DNA from: Pollenia angustigena
Taxonomy: Eukaryota; Arthropoda; Insecta; Diptera; Polleniidae
Direction: 5' to 3'
Assembly (NCBI GenBank): GCA_930367215.1
Contig: OV884059.1
Span: 221,704,803-221,768,802, forward strand
Length of the DNA: 64,000 nucleotides
A program made the position numbers and the translations under genes. Shown here one piece after another: positions 1 to 11,089 of the stretch. Below the pieces are notes generated by a model. It was not told where the DNA came from. It saw only the letters and a list, made by a program, of their open reading frames with translations, and made no database searches. Each line of letters begins with the position of its first letter. Position 1 is the stretch's first letter.

Positions 1-699
1 GAATTGACCACTGTGCATTGGCTTAAACTAATAATTTAAGTTTTTAAATTTAAGCCATTTTTTCTCAATTTTTTAAGTTTTTTTTTTTTTTTTATTTAAG
101 TTTTTTTTTTATTCCTCTTACAAATCATCAAGTTATATGAATTTTATTTAAAATTTATATTCCGATTTCATCATGTAATGTTCTACTTTCATAAGTTAAT
201 TGCTTCTACGCCATTTTCCAGCTTGCGACGACTTTCTTCAGCATTTTTGCCATTTTAATGGTTTGTACTATCGAGTAAAGTTTTGTGTATTAAAACAATT
301 GAGGGAAAAAGAATCTGAGAATGTTTTGCTCTTGTTTTTTCTTTCTCGTTATTTTCTGTTGTTTGGTTTAGAGCCAATTTTCAACATTAAGTTAAAATCA
401 CTATTTCGTTGTGGTAATTGATTATTTTTATTGATATAAATTCAAAAATGTTCATGCCTATTGACAAAAATTTAATTAAAAATGTGATAATCTAACTGTT
501 ACTAACTGTATCTAACTGTTCCTTTTTTTTGAATAAACTCAATATTTTCATCCTGGTTAAGTAAACGAACGAACAACGTATGCAAATTATAAAAATGTTG
601 GTCAACCTTGAAAACGAGCGTAGGTCGTCCCTACTTCTTGTTTTGTGTAGTTGGTTTTTACTGTTCCCTTTACCTTACTGGTCCCTTTCTCAATGCGCT
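1..699. other. AT-rich stretch without recognisable gene
   Basis: Low-complexity A+T-rich DNA with a poly-T run at about 72-110. Short open frames here lack family motifs. Nothing else is recognised. Confidence 0.6.
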
Positions 700-2095
700 G
701 TCACATATATTCATTGCGTGATGCTGCCGAGCCAGGGAGACAACGGGTTGGTCGAAGTGACGAAGCGCTGCCGTTCTGCCATCCGTAGAAAATCGGTCGA
801 TACGGCAGCGTTCTCAAGAACTGGGCATCGCCAAGACCACTTTATGGTGAATTTTGCGTAAAGATCTTGGTTTACTTCCATACAAGATCAAGCTGACTCA
901 AGAATTGATGCCAATGGTTCATTTGACGGCACGTGCGTTCTCCGATTGGGCTCTGGAGAAGATGCGCCAAGACGATGAGTTTCATCGCAAATCATATTCA
1001 GTGACGAAGCTCATTTTTGACTCAATGGGTTCGTCAATAAGCAAAATATGCGTTATCAGTTAGGTCAAATCAACATGTGCTTCACCACTTCATCCACAAA
1101 AAATATCTGTTTGTTGCGGCTTGCATGCCGGTGGCGTCATTGGGCCATATTTTGTCGCCGACAATAACGATCCTCCAGTTAGTGTGAATGGCGATCATTA
1201 TCGCGCCATGATCACTAGACTGGTCGCAATTTTTTTTTTTTAATTTAATTGTTTGCGCTGCTTAAAATATGAGGTTTGGTGTAAGAAATCATGATCTAAT
1301 TTTTCAGGTCAATCCGACGGTGCCTAGCCGTGCCGGGTGGGGCCCAAAGTTCCCCATATTATAAAAAAAACATATTTTCTATCAGATCTTTAAAGTTTTA
1401 CTAGTTGAAAAGCCAAAAATCAAAAATATGGCTTCGTTACGATCTTCCGCATGTATGTCCTATCCTTTCCGCAATTTTCTAAAGCCATCTGATGGCATAG
1501 CATTCGTAACGAAGCCATATTTCTGATTTTCGGCTTTTTTTTATAATATGGGTAACTTTGTGCCCCACCCGGCACGGCTAGGCACCGTCGGATTGACCTG
1601 AAAAATTAGATCATGATTTCTTACACCAAACCTCATATTTTAAGCAGCGCAAACAATTAAATTTAAAAAAAAAATCACATACAAGATGCGACCAGTCTAA
1701 TGATCACTGATTATTTTTGGCCCATATTGGAAAACATGGACTTGGACGACATGTGCTTTCAACAGGACGGTGCCACGCAGCACACGTTACAATCGATTTA
1801 TTGAAGAAATAAAGAAATCAAGAAATTTAGCAGTCAATTGGCCGAATCGTCAAATCATTGGTATATGCCAACAAGCCGACGACGTTGGAAGAACACAGAT
1901 TCAACATTAAGCGCGAAATAAATGAATCGACCGCTTCTGACGTGCCAGCGGTGGCCATATTTACGAAGTCAAGTTCCATACATAAATGTTTCGATTGTAT
2001 TTCAAGCCGATCATAAAGTTTTGGAAATATCTGAAGTAGTTTGCGTTTTATTTAAAAAAAAAGTTCTCTCATTAGAAAACCCTGTATTTTGTATC
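700..2095 (+). pseudogene. mariner-like (IS630/Tc1/mariner) transposase relic, split by another element
   Basis: Decayed DDE transposase gene. Readable pieces in order are an N-terminal SIRR-type helix-turn-helix remnant (about 760-830), RKDLGLLPYKIKLTQEL followed by SDWALEKM (about 857-965), a VNGDHYRAM segment just before 1208, and LENMDLDDM / FQQDGATQHT after 1725. These are the landmarks of the transposase family also found at 25807-26310. The frame is broken by several frameshifts and stops and by the element at 1216-1699. Removing that element and one copy of the 8-bp duplication rejoins the frame as RAMIT-DYFWPILEN. The 5' end and terminal repeat are not found. A possible 3' terminus lies near 2090. 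Non-functional. Confidence 0.8.
1216..1699. mobile_element. 484-bp inverted-repeat element with 8-bp target duplication (hAT-type MITE)
   Basis: The ends are TAGACTGGTCGCA and its exact complement. The inverted arms run ~150-200 bp inwards, including the block GCCGTGCCGGGTGGGGC on both sides. Flanks are identical 8-bp direct repeats ATGATCAC (1208-1215 and 1700-1707). Eight-bp duplications with TAG... ends fit the hAT superfamily; the P superfamily also makes 8-bp duplications and is not excluded. No ORF, so non-autonomous. A longer relative lies at 29807-30871. It interrupts a mariner relic and is therefore younger than it. Confidence 0.85.
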
Positions 2096-3932
2096 TGGGA
2101 AAGTTTATTTTATTGATATTGATATGATACAAAAGTTTGTTTTTTTCACTAATTAAAAATTATTTTAATTCATAGTTAATAAAAAGTTAAAATACTTTTG
2201 CTTATTAAAAAATTTTTCATTTGCCAAAAAAAAAAATTGATAATAATGCGAAAATACTTGACATCCCAACTAATAAAAAGTTTAAATTAAAGAGCATACA
2301 ACGAAAAACACTATTTGAACAAACAACTTTGAAAAACTATGAGAAAGAATCTTGTACTGGTAATTAGGATTTCTTATCTAGCGGAGTGAGACAAGAATCA
2401 AATTTTCTAAGTTTTTCACTTAACTCTTAATGGACAAACGCAAATACAATAAAAGAATTCACTCATTTGCACTCACAAATCAAAAATCGGTTGTTTTTGT
2501 TGAATCGTTTGAAGGCTGGCTAAAAAAAATAAGCATCATGAAAAGTATACAAGAGATTTAAAGACAAGTCATCAACAACAAAAGGCTTAAAAATGTGAAA
2601 AATCACAACTTTTTTTTCGTTTTTTTTTTTTAACTGACAGTTCTATTGTTTTACTGTCTTTCAACATTTTATTTTTGTTTTTCTTCTTTAGTTTCCATCA
2701 TCATGGCAATTTTCTTTTACTTTTTTTAATTTTACTTTTTTTATTGTCTATTTTTAGTTGAAGTTGTCGTTTGCGTTTATAGAATTTCTGATGTCCTTAA
2801 CGAGTCACGTGATCAGCAAGACTGATAACATTCAAAGATTAGGTTGGCGGTGATGAAGAAACAACAATAACAAAAAAAAACGGTTGATAATATAAAATTG
2901 TTTTGCCAAAGTTGTACGTTAGAAAAAAAAAGTGTCGTATTAAATCAGAGTTTTAGAAGAAACTTTAGACAAATTTAAATTGTTTTTTTTTCTAAATTTT
3001 TTTTCTAATTTATAAAACTTTTGGTCAGTTTGCTAATAAGGGAAACTTATTTAAAACTTATTTTGATTTAATAACCTGCTACTCATGCGATATGGTTGCA
3101 GAAAATTGGCAAATATTAATAAAGCCAAACATATCATGATTAAATCTGTCTATAACATGTCTAAAATCAAATAAATATTCAGTTTTTTTTATAAAATTTT
3201 ACTGTCAAAAATTAACCCAATATTTAGTTAAAACAATTAAATATTCAGGTATTTTATTAAATTCAGAAATTTTCGTTTACTCCACAAAAGAGCCGAATTC
3301 CTAAAACAATCAGACAGACACCTGTCCGCTTGGTTTTCTTATAAGCGAGATAGGGAGTATTATTATTTACTTACCCCGTTACACACGTTTATTTTACTTT
3401 TGTTGTACTGACCACGTTGTTTACAGAAGAACTCTCAATTATAAGACACCAGCAGCATGACCGATATGGCTTCGCAATTATTTTACTTTAAACATTTGAT
3501 GTATTTTACTAAATTATTTAAACAAATAGAAAATGGGAATTGCTTATACAAAACAAGCAATTCATTTTTTATAAATAAGTAAAACTTTATTTTTGGTAGT
3601 TAAATTATATAAAATAACTGAATGTTCGTTTGTTTTTACGGAATCCGTGGTTGAATTTTTGACAGTTAAAATTATATGAACTTTTCGTTACTTTAAATTA
3701 CATTTTCATTTAATTTAACATAAAGAAGAATTTAACTCAATCAACTGACAATATTAACTGCAACTGAAAATCCGTATTAATATGCACTTAGTTTTTTGAA
3801 TAACTGTTAGAATCAGTTAAAAATAGATTTGCTTGGAATTTTAAATGTTTATTTGTTTAAAAATGACTGAACGGAATATTTCTTAAATAAACTACAGACC
3901 GTTACTGTAATAATATCGTGAGTGTGTGTTTG
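2096..3932. other. AT-rich intergenic DNA
   Basis: No ORF with family motifs. A weak inverted repeat lies at about 2329-2417. Many A/T homopolymers. Otherwise nothing recognised. Confidence 0.6.
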
Positions 3933-3980
3933 AGGGAATCGAACTGGAAGCTCACAATCAACTAGCCTACCGGACTACCC
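3933..3980 (-). other. possible tRNA-derived (SINE-like) fragment
   Basis: Read on the minus strand, the segment contains AGTTCGATTCCC, a good match to the pol III B box / T-arm, preceded about 24 nt upstream by a GGTAGTCCGGTAGGC stretch resembling a D-arm / A box. Box spacing is shorter than in a normal tRNA and no full cloverleaf can be drawn. It could be a decayed SINE head or chance. Confidence 0.3.
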
Positions 3981-4989
3981 GTTTTCGGTGTTAATATTCC
4001 TGTTTGGCAAAATAAATATCCTTTAATGTTTGATTATATGATTTTGGATTCGCAACTTTCCCATGGCCATTAGCCAAAGGGAAGCTTACGCCTCACAGTA
4101 CTTTGTTCCATATACAAAAATAAGGGGAAACAATGTTATTCCAATGTTTAAAACAATTATTGTACTGTATTCGTATCTAAATAAATAGCATGTAGGATGA
4201 ACCGTTTTTATGTTAAATGCGTTTTGCCGCTGATTTTAAGCTTAATTCATGTACTAGGAAAACAATTGTTAAAAATTTATTTTAAAGAAGTATCACAATT
4301 TTTAAGTTAGTTTTTGGTAAAAAAGAAATTCGTCTTTGATATGAGCCCACACTTTATTTAAAGTATGCATTAGTAATGCTCTAGATGAATCTTAACCCAT
4401 ATCGTCCCAATGTTCGATTTTTTGAACAGTAAATTATACGCTATTTTGTAATTTTTTTATTTTTTTAGGTAAGACAATGAACAAATTTTTTTAAACAATT
4501 ATATATTGTAAGAGGTAAGCTACAAATATAAAAATAAAAGTTCTTACCAACTTCACTCCTCCCTTGTATAACAAGGGTTAAGAAAAATATTAATTTTAGC
4601 ATAATTGTACAAACTGAAAACTTTGCATAAAACATAAAAAAATTAAAAAAGTGAAAATGCAGATCCATTGAAAAACGATTAAACTTTCAACAACAGCAAA
4701 AATATTTCCGTGTTTTTCAATTGTGTGTTTGTTATTTGACTTTTTAAAGCAGTGTTCGATTTTTCGAACACTGGGCATCGTATATTACCATTTTTCTCGC
4801 ATTTGAATAAACGGAAATAAATTTATTCTGTTTTTGTTGAACAATAAAAAGCTTATGAACAATCAGCGTTCTGTGAGAAATGTTTTTCGTGCGATTCGAG
4901 GAACTTACGGTGCGCATAATCTACTACAGTCGTAGCTGAGAGTGTAATCATTGATTTAATTTTTTTCAAAATTTATGAAAATCAGAATG
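3981..4989. other. AT-rich DNA with a GTTCGA-type inverted repeat pair
   Basis: Contains TTAA-CCCATATCGTCCCAATG at about 4392-4412 and a complementary block CACTGGGCATCGTATA ending near 4783. Both carry the small palindrome TGTTCGAtttttCGAACA. A related end occurs at about 6893-6920. This may be a small DNA transposon, but the boundaries are uncertain. The rest is unassigned. Confidence 0.4.
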
Positions 4990-5748
4990 TTACCATCAAT
5001 GGTAACCTCGCACCATAATTTTTTTGTAAGGACTCAGGGGCTGACCCCTACTTATGCATTGCATTGGGTTTGAACTAGGAAAATAGGTTATGGAAAGGAA
5101 AGAAGAGGTAGAGTAGTGTCTGTGAACATTCGACTTGAATTTATTCATGTTGACCGTGAGAGGAAAGACTTCAGCAGGAAGGTTATTCCACATACGAACA
5201 GTCCGGCCAAAAAACGAATTTTCCCTGTAATGCATTGTACGATTTACCGGCCAACCGACCACAAAAGGATGGGCTCTTGAGGAAAAATCAACGTACTGGT
5301 TTCGGTCTCGGCCAAGCGTATCACTCATGTTCTGAAGCATAGCACCAACACCGGATACTCTTGGTATATAATCAAATGATTACGAATGGCAAAGGTTGCT
5401 GTCATTTGCAAAAGAGTAGATAAGGTTATTTAGAAAAATAAAAAAATATAAATAGTAGGAGAAAGAACGGGGCCTTGCGTTACCTCTGAATAAATTTTGA
5501 AATCATTTGACAAAACTCTATCTAAAACATCTCGTATAGTGCGACCTCTGGCAAAACTCACTATAAATCGAGAGAAATTATCACCGAAACCAAATGCAAT
5601 GAGTTTTCACAAGAGTGCACTACACCAGACTCTGTCAAACGTCTTGAAAATATCTTAAGTAATAACCTTACTTTCGCCAAAATTGTAAATGGAACTGCAC
5701 CAGTATAGCAACCTGGAAATCAAGCGCATGGTTTCGGTGAGATCTGTA
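4990..5748 (-). pseudogene. LINE reverse-transcriptase relic, C-terminal part
   Basis: Minus-strand relic of a Jockey/I-superfamily LINE. The best preserved part (4996-5340) reads DRNQYVDFSSRAHPF...NRTMHYRENSFFGRTVRMWNNLPAEVFP...FKSNVHRHY. This matches the conserved C-terminus of fly LINE ORF2 proteins (YRENSFFGRT.RMWN.LPAEVFP). Upstream, 5400-5740 carries decayed RT motifs in shifting frames (a VLSP-type motif B region and SFARGRT). Stops, frameshifts and an apparent internal deletion make it non-functional. Probably the same family as 24430-25110. Confidence 0.8.
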
Positions 5749-6466
5749 CCCATGTTCTGTAACTTTAGTGACAATTTTTGCATCGAAAAGATGGGAAACA
5801 AAATATTCCATCGTTTCTCGAAAAGTGAGAGAAATGTGTGTCTGTAACTCGTGTCGAAACCAGATTACGTCGTTAGGTTATAAATGTCATAATATTGTAC
5901 TCGAAGCCGATGTGACATTGCAGACGTTCAGAACGCCAGTAACACATATCGTTGACGGCGACCAAAATTTACCAAAAATTAAAAATTTTTCAACGATGGC
6001 GGCGAAAAGTCAACCGTCGGCTATACCAAATTGTGTAAAGAGAGACTTTAATGTTTGTTGTTTGCAAACGAGCTTTGAAGACATTCGTATATTTTATTAA
6101 AATATTAAAAGCAAAATAATAAAACAATGAAAAATGTGCCAAGAACAAAATATTATTATTATTATTATTCTTTGCATTTTGCATTTTTAATTGTTTTTTA
6201 GTGTTAAAATTTTTTTTCGCCCCATTTTTATTCGTGAGATTATTTAACAGTTCAAAGCGGGAACTTTTCTCACCAAAATGTTACAGACACACTTTTTCTG
6301 TAAATTGGCGAGTAATTTTCTTACGTGACAGCTAGTTCTCGCCAAAAAAAGTTACAGACACAGTTAAGTGAGAAAAACAGCTGTTTGTTTCAATTTATGG
6401 AATTTTTGTTTCATTTCACACATTTCAATCGAAAACTTTCTCGACGCGAGAGTTACAGAACATGGG
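5749..6466. mobile_element. 718-bp inverted-repeat element (family unknown)
   Basis: The ends are CCCATGTTCTGTAACT and AGTTACAGAACATGGG, perfect complements. The motifs GTTACAGACACA and TGTGTCTGTAAC recur inside in both orientations, so the subterminal regions are repetitive. It lies between a LINE relic and a mariner relic. No clear target duplication and no coding region; a 110-codon frame at 5768 has no recognisable motif. Confidence 0.6.
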
Positions 6467-6720
6467 CACTGGTTTCAATAAGACGGTGCTACGAGCCATA
6501 CATTTTGTTTAGCACTTAACTTCATGTTTTGCTATGGTAAATTTTCCACCTAGATCTTGCGATATTTCACCTTAGACCATTTTCTCTGGGGATATGTAAT
6601 GACTGGGGTCTTCAGGATTAAGTCAGATATGATTGATATTCCTGTTATTCGCGAGATACCAGTCGCTATGCTCGAATGAGTCGCCCGAACCATTAACCAA
6701 TTTTTAGTATCAATCATTCC
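6467..6720 (+). pseudogene. mariner-like transposase C-terminal fragment
   Basis: The plus strand reads, with frameshifts, W-F-Q-stop-DGATSHT (about 6470-6510) and then a RSCD-I-S/P-like block (about 6550-6590). These correspond to the second and third catalytic-aspartate regions of the mariner-like transposases in this window. Too broken to function. A pogo/Tigger-like terminus (complement of CAGTTGAACCTCGATTATCC) lies just downstream at about 6736-6756, without a partner found. Confidence 0.6.
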
Positions 6721-6961
6721 GGTCCTATGCGAGTCGGATAATCGAGGTTCAACTGTATATTTTTAATTTTATTAAATGCCTTGTTCAAGTTTTCTTAAAA
6801 AAAAATAAAATAAATTAGTTTCAGTTTATAAAAAGTTTAGGTTTTCCATATTTACAATCTATAGGAGCAATAAAATAAAAATGCTAAATAGTGCCCAATG
6901 TTCGATTAATCGAACACCATTTTTCTCAAAAACAAAAAATCTAAAAAAAATTTGGTCTTCA

Positions 6962-7219
6962 GCAGCCGTATTCGGTAATTCGGTAATTCGCTAAAGCTTA
7001 ATCTCTATCGCTAAAAATCTATAAAGTTTATTTAGCGATTTTTGGCTACGAATGCAATTCTGTAACGTGCATTGTTAAATTTTGCAATGCCATAAAAATC
7101 TAATTCGCCGCAATTTAAGTTTTTAATGTCATCGCTAAAATTTTTAACTTTTGTATTCTCTAAGGAATTTTAGCGATCGAGATTAAGCTTAAGCTAAGCG
7201 AATTACAGAATACGGCTGC
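6962..7219. mobile_element. 258-bp MITE
   Basis: The ends are GCAGCCGTATTC(G/T)GTAATTCG and its complement (GAATACGGCTGC at the right). Homology between arms continues through GCTTAATCTC(T/G)ATCGCTAAAA. The left arm carries a duplicated GGTAATTC. No ORF. No convincing target duplication, so the superfamily is not assigned. Confidence 0.75.
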
Positions 7220-7961
7220 AGATTCGTGTTTTCTAGTCCCAAATTATCTATTAACCACCAAGTTTTATAAAGTTACTCGAAAAAAAATCGCTGGAAAAAA
7301 AAGTGTCGCCGTAACTAAAAAGAAATTTTTTGATGGACAATTTTTTTCAATTTTCTCTGCTGTTTAAGAAACCAAGTGTCCGCCATTATGAATCAAAAGA
7401 AAAACTTTCCACATTTTAGTTCTAACTTAGAAATATATAATCTTTTTTAGAGGCCCGAAACGTATTTATTATTTTTTATAATTTAGTACTTTAGATTAAA
7501 AGCGATAAATATTTTTCTGTACGACAAAATTATACTATTTTCTTTGTACTGTGTTTAAAAATTAACGTTCTTAAGAAATTACCTTCAAGAAAATCTCTAC
7601 CGTTATTAGACATTATTATATAGCCATAAGAAAATGCAGGTTGTTTCTGCAAAAATATGAAAATCGTCAATATTTACTTTCAATTTAAAACAAAACTGAG
7701 GGCACCGTTTTTTAATAAGTTTTTTTTTAAAGAATATATGCTCCGTTGACCTTAATACTGATGTAAAAAAATTACCACATTTAAGTGTCATTTTTGTGCT
7801 TTTTCCAGAACACCAAATTATACTTGTTTTTTATATTTTTGTATGAAATATTTAAATTATGAAATTTGAATTTGAGTTGTTTGTATCATTGATGATTTAA
7901 GATTTCAAAATACTTCTTTAATAAAAACACTTTAAAATACTTTAATAACACAGTACAACAG
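7220..7961. other. AT-rich DNA without recognisable feature
   Basis: A/T-rich. A 61-codon minus-strand frame (7606-7791) has no recognisable motif. Nothing assigned. Confidence 0.6.
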
Positions 7962-7966
7962 ACAAT

Positions 7967-9858
7967 CTGGGGGGTGAGAAATTCCAAGTCAGGGTGATGG
8001 TACTAGGTCAGTGTAGTAAAACCCTCAAAGGGTTTGGCGTTCGTATGTGTCAGTTTTTTTTTTATGACATTTTAAATTTTTTCCTTATCTTGATGATTTT
8101 TCGCTTAATTGTAGCATTTTGGCAAAAACGTAGTTTAACATAACTCGAGAACCACTTGTCCGATTTTGATGAAACAAATTTAGAAAAATTAAGAATTACA
8201 ATTTCTCTAATCTGTTTCTATACCGTTTTCCTTTATGTGCAACACTTTCGAAGTTAAAAATGAATGTATGAAGGGAAAAAAGTATTTTTTGCCTAAAAAT
8301 TTAAATATTTTTTTTTTTTTTAAATTCATAAAAAATCCAAAATTGAAAAAGTGCCAAAACTAATTACTTTCGCGTAAAGTCACATAACTCATGAGCAAAA
8401 AAAGGCATAGATCATGAAAATCAATGCACGCGTTTCTCATTTATTCACAATTAGGTAAATGTATGAATTTCAAAAATTTGCTCCAGATATGCACATTATT
8501 TGGAGAAAACATTGACACTCACAAGCCGAACTCTCATATTTTTCTACTGTACTAAAAGAGAAATATTGATGTGGCAACACTGGTTCTGTAATGTTCACAC
8601 AAAACATGCATTGTCATTATACTTCTTCTCTTTCTCACACTGGTTCTGTGATTTTTGTCATTCAACAAGTGCCGACGAACGCGAACAGTAAAAGTGATTT
8701 TTCTCCAGTTTTTTTAAAGTGAACAAAAGAGAACAGAATATGGAACTGTGCAAGGCAGATATAAATAGCTTTTGCTACTGCTGTGGTCAATATGTCTCAA
8801 CACATAAAAAAAGGGGAAATTTCAGTACTGATTTTGTTCAAACATACGAGATGTACTTCAACCAAAATGTTATAGTGAACGAAAATTGGGTACCAAATAT
8901 AGTGTGTAAAAGCTGCTACAACCGTCTAATGGATTGGAAAAAAAAAAGACGTGAAAGTATGCCATTCGGTATGCCAATGACTTGGACTAATCCTGGCGAA
9001 AGTCACAATCCATTGAATTGCTATGCATGTGCGAATAAAGGAGCCGCAAAAAAGATAAGAAAATCGTATAATTACGTTGGTGTTGCAAGTGCCGTAACAC
9101 TATTGCCTCATTCGGACCACATTCCTGTGCCAAAAGCTTCTAGCCCAGATATTTTCTCTTCTACGACTGCTCCGACATATCATGCACGTGATGATCCCCC
9201 ATATGAGCCATCAGTATCCAATGAGCCAATTTTAAAATGTTTACTTAATTTTTTTAGTAGTTTATGGCCAGAAGTCTGGAGTTATTGGGGAAAATTTATA
9301 AAAAAGGCGATAAATGACACTTTTTGAATATAAACAAATATCAATATTCTTGTCAAAATGGGATACCTTCACTTAATTGTAAATAAAAGCGGAACGCGTT
9401 AATCGATTTCTATGATCTATGTCGCATAGTGTTTATAGGTTATGTGACTTTACATGAAATTAATAACACTTGATCCTTTTTTCCGTTTTGGATTTTTTAT
9501 GAATTTAAAAAAAAAATTTTTAATTTTTAGGCAAAAAAATATTTTTTTTTCTCTACAAATTTATTTTTACCGGCAAAACTGTTGATTATAAAGAAAAACG
9601 TTATATGAACGGATTAAAGAAATTGTAATTCTAAATTTTTTTCAGTTTGTTTTAGCAAAATCGGACAAGTGGTTCTCGAGTTATGTTAAACTACATTTTT
9701 GCCAAAATGTTACAACTAAGCGAAAAAACATCAAGATAAGGAAAAAATTTAAAATGTCATAAAAAAAAATACTGACACATACGAACGCCAAACCCTTTGA
9801 GGGTTTTACTGTACTGACCTAGTACCATCACCCTGACTTGGAATTTCTCACCCCCCAG
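7967..9858. mobile_element. 1.9-kb long-inverted-repeat element carrying one cysteine-rich ORF
   Basis: The outer ends are CTGGGGGGTGAGAAATTCC and its complement. The arms stay recognisably complementary for about 470 bp each (7967-8440 versus 9385-9858), including AGTCAGGGTGATGGTACTAG and AAACCCTCAAAGGGTTTGGC. The flanks carry direct repeats: ACAAT at 7962-7966 and 9859-9863, extendable to CAGACAAT if the terminal CAG is counted as flank. Duplication length is therefore 5-8 bp and the superfamily is open. Between the arms lies essentially only the ORF 8740-9327. No DDE transposase is visible, so mobilisation in trans is likely unless the ORF itself takes part. Confidence 0.85.
8740..9327 (+). 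CDS. cysteine-rich 195-aa protein of the long-inverted-repeat element
   Basis: Intact frame of 195 codons from the first ATG at 8740 (the frame is open upstream, but only to non-ATG codons). The N-terminal half holds three zinc-binding-like pairs: C12-x2-C15 (with an extra C14), C56-x2-C59 and C94-x2-C97, with H89 before the last. Conserved-looking blocks are KSCYNRLMDWKKKRRESMPF and FGMPMTWTNP...HNPLNCYAC. The middle (residues 110-165) is Ser/Pro-rich and low complexity. The C-terminus, around SSLWPEVWSYWGKFI, is aromatic. I recall similar cysteine/FG-x-PM-x-W proteins among unnamed arthropod hypotheticals, but this needs a search. A nucleic-acid-binding role is only an inference. It is the sole gene between the two inverted arms, and an uninterrupted frame amid relics suggests recent activity or selection. 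Confidence 0.7.
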   Translation: MELCKADINSFCYCCGQYVSTHKKRGNFSTDFVQTYEMYFNQNVIVNENWVPNIVCKSCYNRLMDWKKKRRESMPFGMPMTWTNPGESHNPLNCYACANKGAAKKIRKSYNYVGVASAVTLLPHSDHIPVPKASSPDIFSSTTAPTYHARDDPPYEPSVSNEPILKCLLNFFSSLWPEVWSYWGKFIKKAINDTF

Positions 9859-9863
9859 ACAAT

Positions 9864-10394
9864 AATCCCAAAAATGTTCCATAGTGTAATTATTTGTTAT
9901 TTTTGAATATTAAATAAATATCAAATTTTTTTCTTCATGTATATTTTCCTTAAAAGGACATACATACATTCATGTATAAGAAATTCATATCCTTCAGTTT
10001 GTTTGGCACTAAACTCTTTTATATTTAAATTTATATAATTTAAATGGAATAAAGCATAGTGATGTTATATTTTTGTGATCTTTTAAACAAAAGAATATTT
10101 TAAAATACAAAAATCCTTGCTAGAATTTTTAAAAAATTAAGAACATCAATTTTAACAGTATATTAAGATAGATTTGGTAATTTTCAATAATTCAACATAA
10201 AAAGTGTTGCCGAATAAAATTTAAAAAAAAAATATATATGGGAAGTACAAGAATCCTTTGACGGACTTTTTTCAAAACTTGAAATTTTGTTTATTATTAT
10301 CATATATCCATGCAAAATATTATTAGTCTGGGTCAGCTCCTTCTATTTTTGCACAATTTTGCTCTACAGAAAATGTATTGTGCGCCATCTAACA
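9864..10394. other. AT-rich DNA without recognisable feature
   Basis: Nothing recognised besides A/T-rich low-complexity sequence. Confidence 0.6.
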
Positions 10395-10999
10395 TTTCAA
10401 CTAAGGCCGAGGCCACGCAATGAGCGGCTAAGCATCAAGTGGCTGAGCGATGAGCGTCTAAAAATTAAAACATATGAAATACTACTGAAGTGGCCACGAA
10501 ATGTTCAACATTCATCGAAACTCAAAGTTATCCTTAGACAACAAAGTTATCTTATACAAGTCTATCATAAAACCAATATGGACATATGGCATCCAATTGT
10601 GGGGTACTGCATGCGCATCAAACATCCAGAAGCTACAAAGAAGACAGCCTAGAATATTACGGCAAATTGTCTGCGCCCCATGGTCTATACGTAATGACAA
10701 TTTCCACAGAGATCTTAACATCGCTACCATCCAGGAAGAAATTAAAAAGTATTCAGTCAAATACATAGATAAACTAATGGTCCATCCCAACTACCTCGCT
10801 CGGGATCTAATAAATTTCGAAGGTCACCGGAGGCTGAAAAGATCCGACACTTTGAGCCTAGCAGGCTTTTTTGACACTTGAATGCAATTAATTAGCGGTT
10901 ACATTGGTAACGGCTAACAAACACAAATAAGAATTAGGATTAAGCTTTGAATACATATTGTAATTTTCGACAAGAAAGATTCAATAAAAAAAAAAAAAA
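10395..10999 (+). pseudogene. 5'-truncated Jockey-like LINE with poly(A) tail
   Basis: The C-terminal end of ORF2 is readable at 10501-10881 (frame MFNIHRNSKL...GFFDT). It includes SKLSLDNKVILYKSIIKPIW, TYGIQLWGTA and NFHRDLNIATIQEEIKKYS, the conserved tail of Jockey-clade reverse transcriptases. A stop at 10879 is followed by ~100 nt of 3' UTR and an A-run (10986-10999) preceded by AATAAA. The copy is dead on arrival: the whole endonuclease and RT core are missing, as usual for 5'-truncated LINE insertions. 5' boundary approximate. Confidence 0.85.
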
Positions 11000-11089
11000 C
11001 ACATTTTCTACTTTCAAGATATGATTTACTTATATAAATCAATTCTTTATTTTTACGGTTTTTGTTTATTTGTAAATTTTTCACGCGAA

